NCBI GenBank assembly: GCA_009777155.1
Contig: WRMK01000004.1
Coordinates: forward strand, 1 to 38,174
Direction: 5' to 3'
Source of the DNA: Oscillospiraceae bacterium
GTDB taxonomy: Bacteria > Bacillota > Clostridia > Oscillospirales > Ruminococcaceae
DNA length: 38,174 bases
Shown here piece after piece: positions 8,252 to 17,888 of the stretch. The notes under the pieces are model-generated. The model was not told where the DNA came from. It did no database searches and was given only the letters and a program-made list of their open reading frames with translations. Position 1 is the stretch's first letter. The number at the start of each line of letters is the position of its first letter. A program made the translations under genes and the position numbers.

Positions 8252-8517
8252 GGCAGAGGGGGGTAGTAGGGGTACGGCGGGCGCAAATAACCGCCAGCCC
8301 GCCACACAGACTGTTCAGACTCCACTTTCTCGATTGCGACCTTACAAGTTCACGACTTAATAGGTTTTATCTACTTGAAAAGTCTGCACTCTCAAATAGG
8401 CACGTGCTATCTGATAACGGTTCGGCTCGAGAAGGTTAGACTTTATCAATCGTAGAACGCGGGCGTGTGGCTCTTTGCGGTAGAGCAGACACAGACCCCC
8501 TACTACCCCCCTCTGCC
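8252..8517. repeat. Long-range inverted repeat, 21-bp arms flanking ~224 bp
   Basis: ggcagaggggggtagtagggg (8252-8272) and cccctactacccccctctgcc (8497-8517). Confidence 0.9.
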
Positions 8518-8533
8518 TTTACGTACAGGGAAT

Positions 8534-9226
8534 TTATTCCGTATCGGGTTCGTTGTCCGGTTTTTTGAACCGTTCGCTGACCCCGAGTTTGCGCTCGGTT
8601 TTGTTGATTAGTCGTTTTATATTACCCCTGTGCATGAAAATCAGGATTGCCGCGATTACTAATGAGCAGGCGAGATTGGGGTATGCCGAGACGTCGTTTT
8701 TCATGAGGCTTAGTGTGAACACGCAAATGGGATAGCAAGCCCCCGCGATTACCGAGCCGAGCGAGACATATCGAGTCGCCGCCACGACCGTTATAAATAT
8801 GCCGAGGAGTATACTCGCCGAGACCCAGTCGATGGCGTAAAGTACCGCCAAAGTTACCAGTACACCTTTGCCGCCTTTGAAGCCGTAGTAGAGCGGGAAG
8901 ACGTGGCCCAGACACGCCATAATTCCTGCGAAGTATGCAATCCAGTTCATGCCGAGGGATAAATCTGCGGTGTTGGTGTCGGCGAGGTACAAAAACGCCA
9001 AACGCACTACAATCACCGACGCCACGCCTTTCAGCACGTCCCCAAACAGCACGAAGACTGCCGCCGTCTTGCCTTGGGTACGCAGGACGTTTGTCAGCCC
9101 CGCGCCGCCCGAACCGAGGGTGCGTATATCCACGCCGCTTTTGATTCTTGTTACTATTATAGCAGAATTAATCCCGCAAATCAAGTAGGGCGCGGCGAGC
9201 ATTATTAAATAACATAGAAGTATCAT
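8534..9226 (-). CDS. plsY: Glycerol-3-phosphate acyltransferase PlsY
   Basis: GSGGAGLTNVLRTQGKTAAVFVLFGDVLKG..ACLGHVFPLYYGFKGGKGVLVTLAVL. Confidence 0.92.
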   Translation of the reverse strand: MILLCYLIMLAAPYLICGINSAIIVTRIKSGVDIRTLGSGGAGLTNVLRTQGKTAAVFVLFGDVLKGVASVIVVRLAFLYLADTNTADLSLGMNWIAYFAGIMACLGHVFPLYYGFKGGKGVLVTLAVLYAIDWVSASILLGIFITVVAATRYVSLGSVIAGACYPICVFTLSLMKNDVSAYPNLACSLVIAAILIFMHRGNIKRLINKTERKLGVSERFKKPDNEPDTE

Positions 9227-9612
9227 GCTTTTTCGGCACTCCCTATTCTATTTATCATACTGTTAAGCTTTTTATCGAACGTAAATACATCGTGATTGCA
9301 GACAACCTTGAAAGCATACAAAATGCAGTCCACAAAATCCATGTTCAGGTCTTTATATGCCTTCAAAGCCACTGCGACAACGCCTTTTGCCTCGGTCTCT
9401 ATATTCGGATTGGCAAGTAATTCTTCGAGACTTGCGGCAATTTCGGTTTTCGGCAACATATAGACTTTGTTCAGCACATAAACAACCTCAGCCAACACCT
9501 CATGCCTAAGATAAACCTTGGAATTTGCGATTAAATCGCGGGTTTTGACCGCCATTTCGGGATTGTCGTTCAGCATATAGCGCAGTATCGCGTTTGCATC
9601 AATCAACAGCAT
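9223..9612 (-). CDS. PIN-domain ribonuclease toxin (VapC-like)
   Basis: MLLIDANAILRYMLNDNPEMA..LAEVVYVL..NMDFVDCILYAF..DVFTFDKKLN. Confidence 0.85.
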   Translation of the reverse strand: MLLIDANAILRYMLNDNPEMAVKTRDLIANSKVYLRHEVLAEVVYVLNKVYMLPKTEIAASLEELLANPNIETEAKGVVAVALKAYKDLNMDFVDCILYAFKVVCNHDVFTFDKKLNSMINRIGSAEKA

Positions 9613-9856
9613 ATTTTTCCCTCACCGCCATTCCCCACGCTTCTTTTTCGAGCGGGATTAAGTCGGGGTTTGCGTACTTGTGCAAGATTCCGAACGCGCC
9701 ACCATGAATATCGGCACTTGCATTTTCCTGCACCGTATCCGCTTCGGGAAGCCTGTACAACGCCCGCAAGCCCTTTAATATCTCAATTGCGGCAGATAAT
9801 TTATCATCGGGAATATCTTGAAGTATCTCGAATACTTGTGTTTGATTTCTTGTCAT
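9599..9856 (-). CDS. Putative antitoxin partner of PIN toxin
   Basis: 85 aa, overlaps the PIN ORF start; small upstream gene in canonical antitoxin position. Confidence 0.6.
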   Translation of the reverse strand: MTRNQTQVFEILQDIPDDKLSAAIEILKGLRALYRLPEADTVQENASADIHGGAFGILHKYANPDLIPLEKEAWGMAVREKYAVD

Positions 9857-9873
9857 AACGCACTCCTTGCAAA

Positions 9874-10083
9874 ATTCAATGAATAGTGAATAAGGAACAA
9901 TGAATAATTGTGGTGTCCGCTGCGGCGGACGGGTTTTAGACTCTAATGACCGTGAAGAAACTGATTGCGAGTTTAGACTTTAATAATCCCGAAAGAAAGG
10001 GAATCGAGTTCTAAATTATTCAATCGGAAATCGTCGCCAAGCGACACCAAAATTATTCCTTATTCCTTATTCATTATTAATTA
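9874..10083. repeat. F3 inverted-repeat element with aataagga/ttccttatt heptamer arms
   Basis: attcaatgaatagtgaataaggaacaatgaataatt ... aattattccttattccttattcattattaatta. Confidence 0.8.
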
Positions 10084-11391
10084 TTCGCCCCGCTCCCTCG
10101 CAACAATCACAATCGGCGTTCCCCCAAGCTCGAACGTCTCGCGGATTTGGTTTTCTATATACCTTTGGTAGGAGAAGTGGAAAAGGTCGATTTTGTTGCA
10201 GAAAATTACGAAGGTTGGGGGTTTTACGCTGGCTTGTGTAATATAGTAGAGTTTCAGGCGTCTGCCTTTGTCGGTGGGGGGCTGAACCCGCGCTGTTGCT
10301 ACCGCTAACATATCATTCAGCATGCCTGTGGAAATGCGCCGTGCGTTTTGCTCCGAGACGTACCGCACAAGCTCGAACAGCTTATTGATTCTTTGGCCCG
10401 TGAGTGCCGATATGAAGACGAACGGCACGTATTTCATGAAGGAAAAATCCCGCTCTAAGTCTTTGGTGAACTCCTTCATAGTCTTGTCGTCTTTTTCTAT
10501 TAAATCCCATTTGTTAACGGCGATTACCGTTGGTTTTCCTTTGTCGTGGGCGTACCCTGCGACCTTTGAATCCTGCTCGGTGTAACCCTCGACCGCATCA
10601 ATCATCATCACGCAGACATCGGCGCGGTCAACCGCCATGAACGCCCGCAGTGCCGCGTATTTCTCGACGTTCTCGCTGACACGGCTCTTGCGGCGCAGGC
10701 CCGCCGTGTCGATTAGTACATATTTTTCGCCCATATGAACAATTTCGGTGTCAACGGCGTCGCGGGTAGTCCCTGCCACGTCCGAGACTATCATGCGGTT
10801 CTCGCCCGCAATCTTGTTCACAAGCGAGGATTTCCCGGCGTTGGGCTTGCCGATTATCGCTATTGCCAATTTATCGGGTTGCTCGGTGGATTGCTCGGGT
10901 GGCAAGTGCTTTACCACCTCGTCGAGCATGTCGCCCGTGCCGTGCCCGTGTACCGACGAGAGGGGGAACGGCGCGCCGATGCCTAAGTTGTAGAACTCGT
11001 ACAACTCCGCCGGCAAATCCCCGACGGTATCGCATTTGTTCACGCCCAGAACTACGGGTTTACCGCTTTTTTGCAGCAACGCCGCGACTTCCTTGTCCCC
11101 TGCGGTGACGCCGCTCCGCAAATCGGTGACAAAGATGATTACATCGGCAGTTTCAATCGCCAATTCGGCTTGCTCACGCATTGAGGTCAGAATTTCGCCG
11201 GTGTCTTGACGGTCGATTCCGCCTGTGTCCACCAAGGAAAATTCGCGGCCGAGCCATTCGCACTTGCCGTAAATTCTGTCGCGGGTAACACCGGGCGTGT
11301 CGTCCACGATTGCGGTACGCGCGCCGGTGAGCTTGTTGAAAAGCGTGGATTTGCCCACGTTCGGGCGGCCTACGATTGCTGCAAGGGACAC
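10081..11391 (-). CDS. der: Ribosome-associated GTPase Der (EngA), two GTPase domains
   Basis: AIVGRPNVGKSTLFNKLTGARTAIVDDTPGVTRDR and IIGKPNAGKSSLVNKIAGENRMIVSDVAGTTRDAVD. Confidence 0.96.
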   Translation of the reverse strand: MSLAAIVGRPNVGKSTLFNKLTGARTAIVDDTPGVTRDRIYGKCEWLGREFSLVDTGGIDRQDTGEILTSMREQAELAIETADVIIFVTDLRSGVTAGDKEVAALLQKSGKPVVLGVNKCDTVGDLPAELYEFYNLGIGAPFPLSSVHGHGTGDMLDEVVKHLPPEQSTEQPDKLAIAIIGKPNAGKSSLVNKIAGENRMIVSDVAGTTRDAVDTEIVHMGEKYVLIDTAGLRRKSRVSENVEKYAALRAFMAVDRADVCVMMIDAVEGYTEQDSKVAGYAHDKGKPTVIAVNKWDLIEKDDKTMKEFTKDLERDFSFMKYVPFVFISALTGQRINKLFELVRYVSEQNARRISTGMLNDMLAVATARVQPPTDKGRRLKLYYITQASVKPPTFVIFCNKIDLFHFSYQRYIENQIRETFELGGTPIVIVARERGE

Positions 11392-11423
11392 GGTTTGTAC
11401 TCCTTTTGGTTAATGTATACAGA

Positions 11424-11940
11424 TGATTGCGACACACGGACAAACCATGGCGAGTCGCTCCTACATGCGTTGAACCTATTGCGACGGACGCGCAATGCGC
11501 GCCCCTACATATGGCGGTTATTTTTTTATTTTATCTACATATTGTAGGGGCGGGCATTGCCCGTCCGCAAAATAGCGGGGTTCGCAATAGGTCATTAAAT
11601 GCAAACAGGTGATTGCGACACACGGGCGAATCGCTCCTACATGCGTTGAACCTATTGCGACGGACGCGCATCGCTTGCGAAGTAATGCTGCGGCCCTACA
11701 TATGGCGGTTATTTTTTGTTTCATCTACATATTGTAGGGGCGGGCATTGCCCGTCCGCAAAATAGCGGGGTTCGCAATCGGTCATTAAATGCAAACAGAT
11801 GATTGCGAGATACGGGCGAATCGCTCCTACATGCGTTGAACCTATTGCGACGGACGCGCAATGCGCGCCCCTACATATAGGGTCTCTGCAAACAATATGC
11901 GGATATATTGTAGGGGCGATTTCCAATCGCCCGTAAAATA
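11424..11940. repeat. Three direct ~187-190-bp repeats, each built from F4 palindromic units
   Basis: gattgcga(c/g)a.acgg anchors at 11424, 11611, 11801; each carries cggacgcgca...gcccctacat and ttgtaggggcg... units. Confidence 0.88.
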
Positions 11941-11947
11941 GCAGAAT

Positions 11948-13603
11948 TTACCACTTTAAAGCGTCGTATAATTCGTAGCCGTCAACCGCGATTACGCGGA
12001 CTTTTACACCGAGGGCGGCCTCGACTTCGGCGGGCGTTACGTCGTCTAAGAACATGTCGCCGTCTGCGCGGAGCATTACCGCCGGAATTAGCAGTTCTTC
12101 GCCGAGATGGGCCTTGTGGGGGAGCAGTTGTTGGATTAGGTCGCCGCCTGTTACTAAGCCTGCTACCGTTACGGTTTTGCCGAAAAAGTTGTTCTCGATT
12201 GGGTATATTTTCACGTTTTCGCCCGATGTGAACGAATTTTTTTCGAGTGGGCGGTTTTTCACGTTTTCGTCGGATATGAACGGGGGTTTTTCGAGTGGGC
12301 GGTTTTTCATGTTTTCGGTCGGTACGAACGGGGGTTTTTTCGCGTTTTCGCCTGATATAAACGAATGTTTTTCGAGCAGTTCCTTTAGGAAGGGCGCGGC
12401 TGAAACTCCTGTTGCTATGGATTTTCTGGGGGGGTGGGGGTGTTGCGCGGCTCCGCCGCCGCTCTGTGCGGCTCCGCCGCTGATTTGCGCGGCTTCGCCG
12501 CCGTTCTGCGCGGCTCCGCCGCCGTCCTGCGCGGCTTCGCCGCCGTCTTGCGCGGCTCCGCCGCCGTCTTGCGCGGCTCCGCCGCCGTCTTGCGCGGCTT
12601 CGCCGCCGATTTGCGCGGCTCCGCCGCCGTGTGCGCCAAGTCTCGTGGCTATGCCACAAGCCTCCGAAAACTCCTGCTGTAACAGCGCAATCATACCCAC
12701 GCCGTTCTCGTACTGCGGGAACGCGCCGAAGTCGTTATCTGAATCATCGGAATCATCATATTTCTTGTCGTAATTTGTATAATCGGGTGGAATTATACCC
12801 GCTGTAATATATAACTCATCAGATGCGAAAACCGCTCTGTCGCTGAATTTGTGGATAATTTCAAGGGCGGCTAATGCCGATTCTTTGTCGAAAGGTTTTA
12901 GCGGGGTGAGGTTCTCGCGGTGCTTTGTAATGCCGACGGGTACGCAGGCGATGCTTTTGACGGCGGGTTTGAGTGCCGTTAAATCTTCCAAAGTCCGCTG
13001 TAACTCCGCGCCGTCATTGACTTCGGGGCAGATTACGACTTGGCAATTCAGCTCGACCCCGGCGCGCGCAATCTCGTACAAATGCTCCAAAGCCTCACCG
13101 GCGCGGGGATTGCCGAGCATGTGACACCGCAGTACCTTGTTCGTCGTGTGAACCGAGACGTTTAAGGCAAGCCTCATCTTAATTATACGCTTAACCTCGC
13201 GTTCTGTCAAGTTAGTAAGCGAAATATAATTTCCCTGCAAGAACGAAAGCCGCGCGTCGTCGTCCTTGAAGTAGAGAGAATCCCGCATGGGGCGCGGTTT
13301 TCGGGGCAGTTGGTCGATGAAGCAAAATATGCAGTTGTTTGCACAACTTCGCTCGTTGCTCATTAGGAAAGTGTCAAATTCCAAGCCTAAGTCGTCGTAT
13401 TCGCCCTTTTTGACTTTTTTTGTCAATGTTTTGCGAGAAATCTTGTCAAATAATTCTACTTTCAGTATATTGTCAGCAGAATAATACATATAGTCGAGGA
13501 TATCCCCTATTTCGTTCATATTAATCGAAATTAGGAAATTCCCGCTTTTGATTCCCGCTTTGTGGGCGGGGGAATTTTCGATGACGTTTGTAATTTCTAT
13601 CAT
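11948..13603 (-). CDS. DUF512/TIGR03279-type putative radical SAM protein with N-terminal PDZ-like domain and repeat-expanded insertion
   Basis: ENSPAHKAGIKSGNFLISINMNEIGDILDY; CANNCIFCFIDQLPRKPRPMRDSLYFKDDDARLSFLQGNYISLTNL; C-terminal VTVAGLVTGGDLIQQL. Confidence 0.88.
   Translation of the reverse strand: MIEITNVIENSPAHKAGIKSGNFLISINMNEIGDILDYMYYSADNILKVELFDKISRKTLTKKVKKGEYDDLGLEFDTFLMSNERSCANNCIFCFIDQLPRKPRPMRDSLYFKDDDARLSFLQGNYISLTNLTEREVKRIIKMRLALNVSVHTTNKVLRCHMLGNPRAGEALEHLYEIARAGVELNCQVVICPEVNDGAELQRTLEDLTALKPAVKSIACVPVGITKHRENLTPLKPFDKESALAALEIIHKFSDRAVFASDELYITAGIIPPDYTNYDKKYDDSDDSDNDFGAFPQYENGVGMIALLQQEFSEACGIATRLGAHGGGAAQIGGEAAQDGGGAAQDGGGAAQDGGEAAQDGGGAAQNGGEAAQISGGAAQSGGGAAQHPHPPRKSIATGVSAAPFLKELLEKHSFISGENAKKPPFVPTENMKNRPLEKPPFISDENVKNRPLEKNSFTSGENVKIYPIENNFFGKTVTVAGLVTGGDLIQQLLPHKAHLGEELLIPAVMLRADGDMFLDDVTPAEVEAALGVKVRVIAVDGYELYDALKW
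12447..12635. repeat. 21-bp tandem repeat, about 9 copies (gcggctccgccgccgtcttgc)
   Basis: Encodes GG(G/E)AAQ(D/N/I/S) heptapeptides on the minus strand. Confidence 0.93.
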
Positions 13604-13719
13604 ATTATTGCACTAAAATACCATGCGGTAAACCCGCGCTATTACTAATCGGGCGCGGCAAACCGCGCTATTACAAATTAGGGTGCGGAAAACCGCACCC
13701 TTAAAGGTGGCACACCAAT

Positions 13720-13905
13720 TTACGCTTCTTCCTGCGCGATAATTTCCCTGCCCTTGTAAAAGCCGCAGCTCTTGCAGACTCTATGCGGTGTTTTTATTTC
13801 GCCGCACTTTGTACAACGGGAAAAAGCGGGCGCATCTAACTTCCAGACCTGCGAACGCCTTTTGTCGCGGCGGGTACGCGAGACCTTCCTTTTCGGAACA
13901 GCCAT
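13720..13905 (-). CDS. rpmF: 50S ribosomal protein L32
   Basis: MAVPKRKVSRTRRDKRRSQVWKLDAPAFSRCTKCGEIKTPHRVCKSCGFYKGREII. Confidence 0.96.
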   Translation of the reverse strand: MAVPKRKVSRTRRDKRRSQVWKLDAPAFSRCTKCGEIKTPHRVCKSCGFYKGREIIAQEEA

Positions 13906-14008
13906 ATCTATTCCCTCCCTATATGTTCTATTATAGCTATTTTTTAGACACTGACATATATTATATCACTAATTGCGAGACTTGTCAATATTTATTGCAA
14001 ATATTTTT

Positions 14009-14410
14009 TCACACATATTTTTTCACACTCTCGGGCAATTCCTCGACGGCCGCCGAAATCGTGAATGTAATGCAGGTTGAATCGCTTATTTCGTTGACAC
14101 GGTCGATTAATTTTGCGACTTCCTCGAAGTCTGTGCCGACGATTTTCAACAGACCGTCAATGAAAATGTCGGTGCAGTCGTAATCCGAGGCCATCAGCCC
14201 CGCGATAAAGCCGTATAGTTCACTGCACCCCGCGACCTTGTACTCCTCAATGTTAATCAGCCTTACCTTGGGTTTGATGTTGCCGTTGAGGGACGAGCCG
14301 ATTTGGATTGCCACGACGTTGCCCTTGCTGACACCTGCCGCCGTGTGAATCGCGTCGATAAGGATTTTTGTCTTCCCCGAACCCCGTCTCCCGTGAATTA
14401 ACTTAACCAT
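14009..14410 (-). CDS. Small P-loop NTPase-like protein, function unknown
   Basis: MVKLIHGRRGSGKTKILIDAIH Walker A; IFIDGLLKIVG Walker B-like. Confidence 0.65.
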   Translation of the reverse strand: MVKLIHGRRGSGKTKILIDAIHTAAGVSKGNVVAIQIGSSLNGNIKPKVRLINIEEYKVAGCSELYGFIAGLMASDYDCTDIFIDGLLKIVGTDFEEVAKLIDRVNEISDSTCITFTISAAVEELPESVKKYV

Positions 14411-14451
14411 CTTCGTATACCTCCTAATTTTTTGTAACTTCGTGTAATTTG

Positions 14452-14570
14452 CGGACGCGCACTGCGCGCCCCTACATGGTCGCGGTGGTCTTGCGGGCGG
14501 GCGTGGAAACCCGCCCCTACAGGGCCGCGGTATCTTGCGGGCGCGCCCCTACATATAGTGCGCCCCTACC
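14452..14570. repeat. F4 palindromic units (three or more)
   Basis: gcggacgcgcactgcgcgcccctacat; gcgggcgggcgtggaaacccgcccctacag; gcgggcgcgcccctacat. Confidence 0.8.
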
Positions 14571-14578
14571 GTGCATTT

Positions 14579-15919
14579 TTATTCGTTCAGCAATTTCTCC
14601 AACGCCGCCCGTTCGGCTTCAAAGCCGGGTTTGCCGAGCAGGGCGAACATATTTTTCTTGTAACTTTCGACTCCGGGCTGGTCGAATGGATTCACGCCGA
14701 GTATGTACCCCGAAATCGCGCATGCCTTCTCGAAAAAGTAAATCAGATAGCCCAATTCGTACTCGTTAAGTTCCGGCATTTCGAGAATTATATTCGGGAC
14801 GCCGCCCTCAACGTGCGCCAAAACCGTCCCCTCAAAGGCTTTGCGATTGACCTCGGACATGTTCCGGTTCGAGAGGAAATTCAAGCCGTCGGAATTTTCC
14901 GGGCACTCTTTGAGGAAGAAGTCCTTCTGCGGAGTTTTCACGTCTATCACTGTTTCAAACAGCAACGGCGCGCCGTCCTGCACGTATTGGCCCAGCGAGT
15001 GCAAATCGGTGCTGAATACTGCCGAGACGGGCAGTAGGCCCTTTTTATCCTTGCCCTCGCTCTCGCCGAATAATTGCTTGTACCACTCGCTCATCATCGC
15101 GAACGAGTTCTCATACGCCACCAGCATTTCCGCCCTTTTGCCCTTGCGATACAGGATATTTCGCAGGGCGGCGTAGCGGTAGCAGGGGTTTTTGTCCAAA
15201 TCAGGCACACTGTATTCCCGCATGGCATCGCCTGCACCCTGCATGAGCGCGTCAATATCGCACCCCGCACAGGCAATCGGCAGTAACCCCACCGCCGACA
15301 ACACCGAAAACCGCCCGCCGACGTCGTCCGCAATCGTGAAAGTCTCGTACTGCATCTTGTCGGCCAATTCTTTTAGGGTACCGCGGGCCGCGTCGGTAGT
15401 GGCGTAGATACGGGCTTTCGCGCCATCCTCGCCGTATTTTTCGACTAACATGTCGCGGAAAACCCGAAACGCCAACGCAGGTTCGGTGGTCGTGCCGGAC
15501 TTTGAAATCACGTTGACCGAGAAATCGCGGCTGTCCACCAGTGAAATAATCTCGTTCAGATAGGTCGGGCTGATGCTGTTGCCCGCGAAATATATGTCGG
15601 GCGTGGGCTTTTTGAGCGAGTTATAGAGCGAAGACTTGAGGGCCTCGATGACCGCCCTTGCCCCCAAATACGAGCCGCCGATGCCTATTACGATAAGCAC
15701 TTCACTGTCGGCGGTGATTTTCGCGGCGGCTTTTTTAATGCGGGCGAATTCGGCTTTGTCGTAGGTCTCGGGCAGGTCTACCCAACCGAGAAAGTCGCTC
15801 CCCATGCCGCTTTTGGCGGTAAGTTGCTCATGCGCGGTTTGAACCGCGCCGCTCATGCCGCAGAGTTCATGTGTGCCAACGAAATTTTTGAGGTATCGCT
15901 CGTTTAATTTTATAGCCAT
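14579..15919 (-). CDS. pgi: Glucose-6-phosphate isomerase
   Basis: [65 protein letters not shown] track start 15934, ATG at 15919 equally plausible. Confidence 0.95.
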   Translation of the reverse strand: MAIKLNERYLKNFVGTHELCGMSGAVQTAHEQLTAKSGMGSDFLGWVDLPETYDKAEFARIKKAAAKITADSEVLIVIGIGGSYLGARAVIEALKSSLYNSLKKPTPDIYFAGNSISPTYLNEIISLVDSRDFSVNVISKSGTTTEPALAFRVFRDMLVEKYGEDGAKARIYATTDAARGTLKELADKMQYETFTIADDVGGRFSVLSAVGLLPIACAGCDIDALMQGAGDAMREYSVPDLDKNPCYRYAALRNILYRKGKRAEMLVAYENSFAMMSEWYKQLFGESEGKDKKGLLPVSAVFSTDLHSLGQYVQDGAPLLFETVIDVKTPQKDFFLKECPENSDGLNFLSNRNMSEVNRKAFEGTVLAHVEGGVPNIILEMPELNEYELGYLIYFFEKACAISGYILGVNPFDQPGVESYKKNMFALLGKPGFEAERAALEKLLNE

Positions 15920-15963
15920 AATTTCCTCCACCATTATTTATTATAAGCAACCGCGAAGTCCAC

Positions 15964-15992
15964 AACGGGCGAACGCAGTTCGCCCCTACGTG
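15964..15992. repeat. Single F4 unit with core cgggcgaacgcagttcgcccctacg
   Basis: Direct reading. Confidence 0.75.
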
Positions 15993-16073
15993 CAGGGTAT
16001 CTCCGAGCAACGTGTGGACAATAGGTTTTTAATATACTAAGTTAATTATAGCAGATATTTTTAGACTTTTCAA

Positions 16074-17240
16074 CTAAAATCTGAAAAATTTTTCCAACAT
16101 TATTTCGAGGGCCTTGGCGAAGGTCAGTTCCTCGACCTCGTAAAGCGCGACAATATCGTATTCCGCGACGACAACGCCGTCTAATTCCACCGCGACTTTC
16201 CCGATACTGCCGCCTTTAGGAATCGGCGCGGCGAGACTGTCGGGGACGGTGTAGATATACTTGGCGTTTTTGCCGCTGCCTTTGGGTGCAACGAAGCTCA
16301 AGGGGGCGGCGATTGCGGTGTCGAGGGTTTTTGTGACGCCACGCTCGACCTTTACGGGCGAGAAATTCTCGCTGTCGGGCGTGGGCGTGACAAATTCAAA
16401 GTCGCGGAAGCCGTCACTAAGCACGTGCTTGCCGATTTCGACACGCTCGTCTTCGCCGACTGCGCCGAGTACCACCGCAATCAGTTTCATGCCGTCCCGA
16501 ATTGCACAGTGGGCAATGCAAAAGCCCGCCGCCGCCGATTGCCCCGCTTTGCCGCCGATTGAACCTTGGTAACTGTGGGCTAATTTGTTGGTGTTCAACA
16601 GCTGTGTTTCCCGCTCTGTGCCTGCCCTCACTGCCGAAAGTCGCGTGGTGAAATGTTGACCGAAAATCTCGCCAAAGCCGCTTAATTTGAACAGTTCCGC
16701 GGTCATCAGCGCAATGTCGGACGCGGTCGAGAGACTTCGCTCGTCAAAGCCGCCGCAGTCTGCGAAAAACGTCTCTTGCAGGTTCAATTCGGCGGCGCGT
16801 TGGTTCATGCGCTCGGTGAAGGCCTCGGTACTGCCCGAAACGTACTCTGCAAGCGCGATTGTCGCGTCATTGGACGAGCTGATTACCACCGATTTGAGCA
16901 ACTCGTCAAGCTTCATGACCTCGCCGGCGTTGAGCCAGATGACCGAGCCGGTCGCCTTGTGGGCGTTCATGGAGGCGGGAACGTCGTCGGTGAGCGAGAT
17001 TCTGCCGCTTTGCAACTCCTCGCCAATCAAAAGCAGCGTCATTATTTTGGCAAGTGAGGACATTGGTAACTGTTGGTTTTCGTTGTGACTGCGGAGAATC
17101 TGCCCGGTCTCGGCTTCCATTAGAATAAACGCCGCCGCATCGGGGAGCTTGTAGTCGTCGGAATTATTTGCGTATGCGGGCGTGAGCCCTGTTATAATCA
17201 AGGCGGTTAGCGTAACCGCCACTGTAAAAATCTTTTTCAT
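16074..17240 (-). CDS. D-alanyl-D-alanine carboxypeptidase (S11/DacF-like)
   Basis: Signal peptide from MKK at 17240; SSLAKIM (SxxK), SSSNDA (SxN), GGKAGQSA at KTG position; upstream ORF extension runs into F1 repeat. Confidence 0.88.
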   Translation of the reverse strand: MKKIFTVAVTLTALIITGLTPAYANNSDDYKLPDAAAFILMEAETGQILRSHNENQQLPMSSLAKIMTLLLIGEELQSGRISLTDDVPASMNAHKATGSVIWLNAGEVMKLDELLKSVVISSSNDATIALAEYVSGSTEAFTERMNQRAAELNLQETFFADCGGFDERSLSTASDIALMTAELFKLSGFGEIFGQHFTTRLSAVRAGTERETQLLNTNKLAHSYQGSIGGKAGQSAAAGFCIAHCAIRDGMKLIAVVLGAVGEDERVEIGKHVLSDGFRDFEFVTPTPDSENFSPVKVERGVTKTLDTAIAAPLSFVAPKGSGKNAKYIYTVPDSLAAPIPKGGSIGKVAVELDGVVVAEYDIVALYEVEELTFAKALEIMLEKFFRF

Positions 17241-17331
17241 ATATACCTCGAAATGTATTTTTACAGTTAGTTTTCGTAATGTGTTGGTTTTTATGTATAA
17301 AACTGTTTTATAGGGTAAATATAGAAATAAC

Positions 17332-17440
17332 AATGCAGAATGCAGAATGCAGAAATAAATAAATTTACAACGCATATTTCCGTCGGAAAGCCACCAAAAA
17401 AATACATTATTTCTGCATTCTGCATTATTATTTCTGCATT
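17332..17440. repeat. F1 element copy 3
   Basis: aatgcagaatgcagaatgcagaaat ... atttctgcattctgcattattatttctgcatt; core ttccgtcggaaa. Confidence 0.88.
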
Positions 17441-17454
17441 AGAACGAGGTGTTT

Positions 17455-17883
17455 ATGAAGTTTCCAATCCTATTCCTATTCGGTGCCTTTGTATACGGCG
17501 CACTCGAGGTAATTTTCAAGCAGGGCGACACACACGTCTCGATGTTTTTGCTCGGTGGGTTGTGCTTTTTGCTACTTGGGGCGATGAGCCCGCGAATGTC
17601 CTTGCTGTCGCGAATGACGGCGGGCGCGTTGCTGATTACCGCGTTGGAGCTTGCGGTCGGCGTGATTGTCAACGTCATCTTGAACCTTGGGGTCTGGGAT
17701 TATTCTTACATGCCGTTCAATTTTATGGGACAAATTTGTTTATTGTTCACAGGGTTTTGGTTTGGGTTGTCTTTGGTGGGTTTTTTGTTGGACGGCTGGC
17801 TGAAACATCGGCTGTTCAACGCCGAAAAGCCGCAGTATCGGATTATGCCGCGGTTGCCAATTAAGCGTAAGGAGATTGCGTGA
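17455..17883 (+). CDS. Putative ABC-transporter-permease-like membrane protein (CmpB family-like)
   Basis: MKFPILFLFGAFVYGALEVIFKQGDTHVSMFLLGGLCFLLL..LELAVGVIVNVILNLGVWDYSYMPFNFMGQICLLFTGFW. Confidence 0.6.
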   Translation: MKFPILFLFGAFVYGALEVIFKQGDTHVSMFLLGGLCFLLLGAMSPRMSLLSRMTAGALLITALELAVGVIVNVILNLGVWDYSYMPFNFMGQICLLFTGFWFGLSLVGFLLDGWLKHRLFNAEKPQYRIMPRLPIKRKEIA

Positions 17884-17888
17884 ATAAA

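Noticed and set aside
11424-11940. Palindromic repeats as CRISPR array
   Set aside because: Repeats are long (~190 bp), near-identical throughout, with no unique spacers and no cas genes nearby
12447-12635. Regularly spaced 21-bp repeat as a CRISPR-like array
   Set aside because: Units are contiguous with no unique spacers and encode an in-frame heptapeptide of the radical-SAM protein
12054-12773. 239-aa plus-strand ORF (and 225-aa alternative minus frame) opposite the radical-SAM gene
   Set aside because: Low-complexity translations arise from the GC-rich 21-bp repeat, which is open in several frames; the radical-SAM frame has clear domain support
17241-17375. N-terminal extension of the DacF-like ORF (MRCKFIYFCILHSALLF...)
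   Set aside because: Translation of the F1 repeat; true start is MKK signal peptide at 17240
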